From positions 1-25,227 of the forward strand of contig JAVJSU010000056.1 of assembly GCA_040219275.1 (NCBI GenBank): a DNA stretch of 25,227 nucleotides. The letters run 5' to 3'. A program made the position numbers and the translations under genes. The stretch's first letter is position 1. Each line of letters opens with the position of its first letter. Below, one piece after another: positions 23,601 through 25,227 of this stretch. The notes beneath the pieces are model-generated. The model had not been told where the DNA came from. It saw only the letters and a program-made list of their open reading frames with translations, and searched no databases. Origin of the DNA: JAVJSU01 sp040219275 (GTDB taxonomy: Bacteria; Chloroflexota; Anaerolineae; Aggregatilineales; Phototrophicaceae).

Positions 23601-24478
23601 AAAATCTGGCGACTTTCCGCATAGAAAATGAAGAGCAGACGATAGAGCAGAACGAGGCTGTTTTCGTAAATTTCGCGCAGGGTAGGCGGGGTGGCGCTCA
23701 GCCGGTTGCGGCGATAATCCAGAAAGCCCTGTGCCATAATTTCCAGCGCTTCGTAAACTTCATCTTCCAGCTTATCCGTGAGTTTCCGGGCGAAGTCCTC
23801 ACTGCCTGCCAGCACTTTGCTCAGCCAGCCGGAGGTAAAGGCATTTCTGCGGAAAAAGGCGTAAAAGTAGAGGAAGGCGCTGATATTGTCGCTTTCCAGT
23901 AATGCGTCCAGATCAACGGCGTAGTACTGGTTGTGTTTGCTGGTGTCCCGATGATACAAGCGCCAGAAGCGGCCATCGGTGAGGATGCCCCATGGCAGTT
24001 CGCTATAGCGCAGATATTCGTCAATTTGCTGGGCGGAGTTGCGCTGTCCCACTCCGGATTGGTCGAGCCGAGTTCCCCAGCGCTTGGCATCCCCGACGGC
24101 GAGTGCATGGGCGATTTCTTCCGGCGCATAAATGGCGTTGGTCAGGGCGCGGGCTTCTGCTTCCGAGGCGACGAAGACGTAATCAGGTCGGCGGTTGCCG
24201 GTCTGCTGGTAGCGCACTTTCACCTGCACGGAATAATGCAGATTGAGCGCCTTAAATACCGGCTGAACCCATTGTTCTTCGAGTTGGGCTTCGTCAAGCG
24301 CGGCGGGGTGGGTGCGTTGGCGCAGGTCGCGCAATATCTCGCGTACCGCTTTTGCCTCGTTGAATAAATCATCGCTCCATTCTGGCAGGGTCGGGACGAT
24401 TTCGTTCAGGTAATAATCGGCAAATAAGCCGTTGTTCAAGTGGGATGCACTCAGGGCAGGTTGTTCAAAGTCAGTCAT
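20630..24478 (-). CDS. Type IIG restriction-modification enzyme (Eco57I-like)
   Basis: A 1282-residue fused endonuclease and N6-adenine methyltransferase. The N-terminal nuclease has a PD-(D/E)xK core: PDYVFV (98-103), then GDAKRW (129-134) with Asp130 and Lys132, followed by SAQQIDEYL. The methylase part has SAM motif I LDPATGSGHF (near 520) and the catalytic GNPPYVR (near 776). A long helical region precedes it. The last third (about 940-1210) is the target-recognition part and ends with a helical tail. Such proteins cut near an asymmetric site and methylate it themselves, so no separate partner is needed. BREX PglX-type methylases are related but usually lack the nuclease. Bases at about 21120-21700, encoding target recognition, are visibly more AT-rich than both sides, suggesting module exchange. 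Confidence 0.9.
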   Translation of the reverse strand: MTDFEQPALSASHLNNGLFADYYLNEIVPTLPEWSDDLFNEAKAVREILRDLRQRTHPAALDEAQLEEQWVQPVFKALNLHYSVQVKVRYQQTGNRRPDYVFVASEAEARALTNAIYAPEEIAHALAVGDAKRWGTRLDQSGVGQRNSAQQIDEYLRYSELPWGILTDGRFWRLYHRDTSKHNQYYAVDLDALLESDNISAFLYFYAFFRRNAFTSGWLSKVLAGSEDFARKLTDKLEDEVYEALEIMAQGFLDYRRNRLSATPPTLREIYENSLVLLYRLLFIFYAESRQILPIDNAAYKADISMDSIKKEVANTLRFSRNVDPDSSHLYTRLRDLFFAIDAGNPRYAVPPYNGRLFSDSEHPFLEKHIVGDSYLVPALDKLARVDDLENKRGERVFVDYRDLEVRHLGSIYEKLLEYELDIATEALTLKKGQYAPAKSGDADIVKQAGQVYLRTGSNERKVTGSYYTPDYIVRFIVEKTLEPLLTAITARHAEQDADGQWHVRDGEALVREVLALNVLDPATGSGHFVVDVTAYIAEWLAKLSLNPADLGDEDELIYWKRQVASACIYAIDINPLAVELAKLSMWLTTLAKGKPLSFLDHHLRVGNSLVGTDITHLTDDLDEEKRRKKRAKAEEKAAAVGQMSMFSDADFTDGVRFAVEQMNAIEGTIANHVSDVKQQEQLYADLTKRLSTWGQAADVWTARNFGLEITADQWKAVRNFTASSRIPANVQKLVDEAQRIAREQRFFHWELAFPEIFFDVDGKPKANPGFDAVVGNPPYVRQERIQPIKPFLQEHYDVYSGTADLFLYFYERGLNFLKREHRLGYITSGTYMNSNSAKPFRQYIHDKAGMEWVANFGENQPFRGAEMVYPTIAVVRHDKKSDTFRNLFMEGNIPFSQLEESLEAGEWVDSLSDATGMEEWRFQPADLTRLYKKVISDYQTLEKAINGAVYYGIKTGLNEVFIIDDEKRKELIAAHSSSEKLIKPLLRGQDFRPWYQVNSGLYLIFTHSGITNIDEFPAIRTYLEQFRESLEPKPNNWKGTWKGRKQGSYSWFQIQDQVVYYQEFEKDKIYWAEIAKLPRFSWDDQKQYSNNKAHMLIPPSKSFLSILNSRVIWFIISQMAVPLRLRGGLWQYQTTQQFVKRLPIPDLSAQQESDLAAIAEENTSLARSRYALHEDFRRTLVNEFDGDEISTRVGLYKWWEMDDEKALSDELKRQFKQEIPLGKRSEWRKFLAEQKAKHQTLTDDIIAQEIRLNAIVYDAFKLNQEERQLIEDTTKYPYGEV

Positions 24479-24519
24479 AAAATCTGGTTTCTGTTGAGCA
24501 AGGTCTAATCATAACGACG

Positions 24520-24528
24520 ATTATAACA
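24520..24528 (-). promoter_or_regulatory. Extended -10 promoter of the Type IIG gene
   Basis: The minus strand reads TGTTATAAT (24528-24520), an exact TGn-TATAAT extended -10, about 42 bases before the start codon. No good -35 box is seen, which extended -10 promoters tolerate. It lies just outside the decayed IS3 element. Confidence 0.55.
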
Positions 24529-24536
24529 TGTTTGAT

Positions 24537-24737
24537 TCATTGGGCATTGATCTGATGGAAGTAGGTACGAATGCCTTGCTCGCCCAATGCCAACCAGACG
24601 CGATGACTGCCATAGGTGCGGCGGCTTGCAATGAACACGCGCTCGCACCAGGCATAGTAGCCGCTGGCGGAGACATCCAACGCCTCGCACAACGCGTCTA
24701 CGCTCAAGGGAGTACTGACCTGCTCCTGCTGGATCAT
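24537..24737 (-). pseudogene. IS3-family OrfB transposase remnant
   Basis: A 66-codon remnant of a transposase normally near 270-290 residues. It keeps the start of the HTH_21 region (LCEALDVSASGYYAWCER), then jumps to RRTYGSHRVWLALGEQGIR. About 25 residues between these blocks appear deleted in frame. After GIR it ends within a few residues, so the whole DDE integrase core is gone. Its ATG overlaps the stop of OrfA in an ATGA arrangement, as in other IS3 elements. The remnant cannot encode an active transposase. Confidence 0.85.
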
Positions 24738-25048
24738 GATAAACTGTTCTTCCCGTGTTCGCTGACAATCCCAATCGCTTTTTTTAAAACTTCAATCTGA
24801 CCTTCACGCACTGCCAGCAGAGGCTCCAACTGCCATACCCGTGCTGAAAGTTCCTTCTCGTCGGCTGTGTCCACATCCAACTGCTCGCCATATGCTTTGA
24901 TCCAAGTGTGCAGGCTCTTATTGCTGATGCCCAGTTCGCGTGCCGTCTGGCTGACATTGCCACTGGCTTGGGCTTTGGCGACTGCCTCGCGCTTGTAACT
25001 TTCGCTGTAATTGCTCTTGCGTCCCGTGTGCTCCTCCTGATGTCCCAT
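24734..25048 (-). CDS. IS3-family OrfA (transposase DNA-binding subunit)
   Basis: A 104-residue OrfA of normal family length. The HTH_Tnp_1 domain spans about residues 12-55 (SYKREAVAKAQASG, then VSQTARELGISNKSLHTWI). A leucine-zipper-like coiled coil follows (QLEPLLAVREGQIEVLKKAI, about 72-92), used for multimerisation in this family. The stop codon overlaps the start of OrfB by four bases. With OrfB destroyed, OrfA could at most bind the element ends. No clear programmed-frameshift slippery run is visible at the junction. Confidence 0.88.
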   Translation of the reverse strand: MGHQEEHTGRKSNYSESYKREAVAKAQASGNVSQTARELGISNKSLHTWIKAYGEQLDVDTADEKELSARVWQLEPLLAVREGQIEVLKKAIGIVSEHGKNSLS

Positions 25049-25227
25049 TGTACAATCTCTCGGAGCAAATGTTACTCTATTTTAGCGGTTCATCCGCACT
25101 TTATGTGAAAAGCAATATGTGAAGAGTGATGTGAAAGAATAAAATAGTGGTTTACATATTTGGCATCTGGAGTGGCAAGAGATCATCGGTACACTTCCAT
25201 ATACAATTGAAGGCTTTGAAATCGTTC
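25049..25227. other. Right edge of window, no complete gene
   Basis: The first bases are the leader of the IS3 OrfA. TGTGAA occurs three times in about 30 bases (about 25103-25136). Beyond that both strands have short open frames reaching the edge, and the minus strand may hold the end of a gene, but nothing is recognisable. Confidence 0.3.

Larger units (their letters stand above)
24537..25100 (-). mobile_element. Decayed IS3-family insertion sequence
   Basis: Holds an apparently intact OrfA and a truncated, internally deleted OrfB. The right boundary is uncertain, and I found no matching terminal inverted repeats, which fits loss of the left end. It adjoins the promoter of the Type IIG gene. 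Confidence 0.7.

Noticed and set aside
25103..25136. Triple TGTGAA as a small repeat array or IS end
   Set aside because: Copies are short and unevenly spaced, and no partner sequence is seen at the other end of the IS remnant.

Overview
The window looks like a chromosomal stretch from a Gram-negative-style or Chloroflexi-like environmental bacterium. That placement is an inference from overall gene style: Asp-box repeat proteins, a divergent Cpn60 paralogue, and a sugar ABC operon without its own ATPase. No RNA gene or other phylogenetic marker is present to confirm it. No tRNA, rRNA or CRISPR array was seen.

Layout. (1) 1-2.5 kb: the 3' part of a DUF927-type primase/helicase of the kind carried by integrative elements. 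It ends in a cluster of near-identical 21-bp GGTGAC-rich repeats. (2) 2.6-4.5 kb, minus strand: a TetR-family regulator and a DUF418 membrane protein, probably one operon, preceded by two perfect inverted-repeat operators 40 bp apart that overlap the promoter. (3) 4.5-5.85 kb: a structured leader and a 317-residue protein with sigma-factor-like architecture. A terminator-shaped hairpin lies inside its coding sequence and a strong terminator follows it. (4) 6.0-8.7 kb, minus strand: a PLD-nuclease/superfamily 2 helicase fusion, a likely single-gene defence protein, followed by about 680 bp with no convincing gene. (5) 9.4-20.4 kb: a fructan/sucrose utilisation locus. A LacI-type repressor is divergent from an operon of intracellular GH32, Tat-type solute-binding protein, two ABC permeases, a divergent GroEL paralogue, a cytoplasmic Asp-box beta-propeller, an MNT-type nucleotidyltransferase and a secreted GH32. 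(6) 20.6-24.5 kb, minus strand: a large Type IIG restriction-modification protein. (7) 24.5-25.1 kb: a decayed IS3-family element.

How it fits together. In the sugar locus the secreted GH32 would cut fructan or sucrose outside the cell. The solute-binding protein and permeases, energised by an ATPase encoded elsewhere, would import the products, and the intracellular GH32 would finish hydrolysis. The LacI protein would repress from an operator placed just after the promoter.

The most unusual part is the tightly coupled trio at 15483-18771 inside this operon: Cpn60 paralogue, Asp-box propeller and nucleotidyltransferase. The Cpn60 paralogue keeps the nucleotide-binding loops, but Arg stands at the position of GroEL Asp398 and the Asp52 position is disturbed, so it may bind ATP without normal turnover. 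I know of no described role for such a trio in a sugar-import operon and propose it as the candidate undescribed system.
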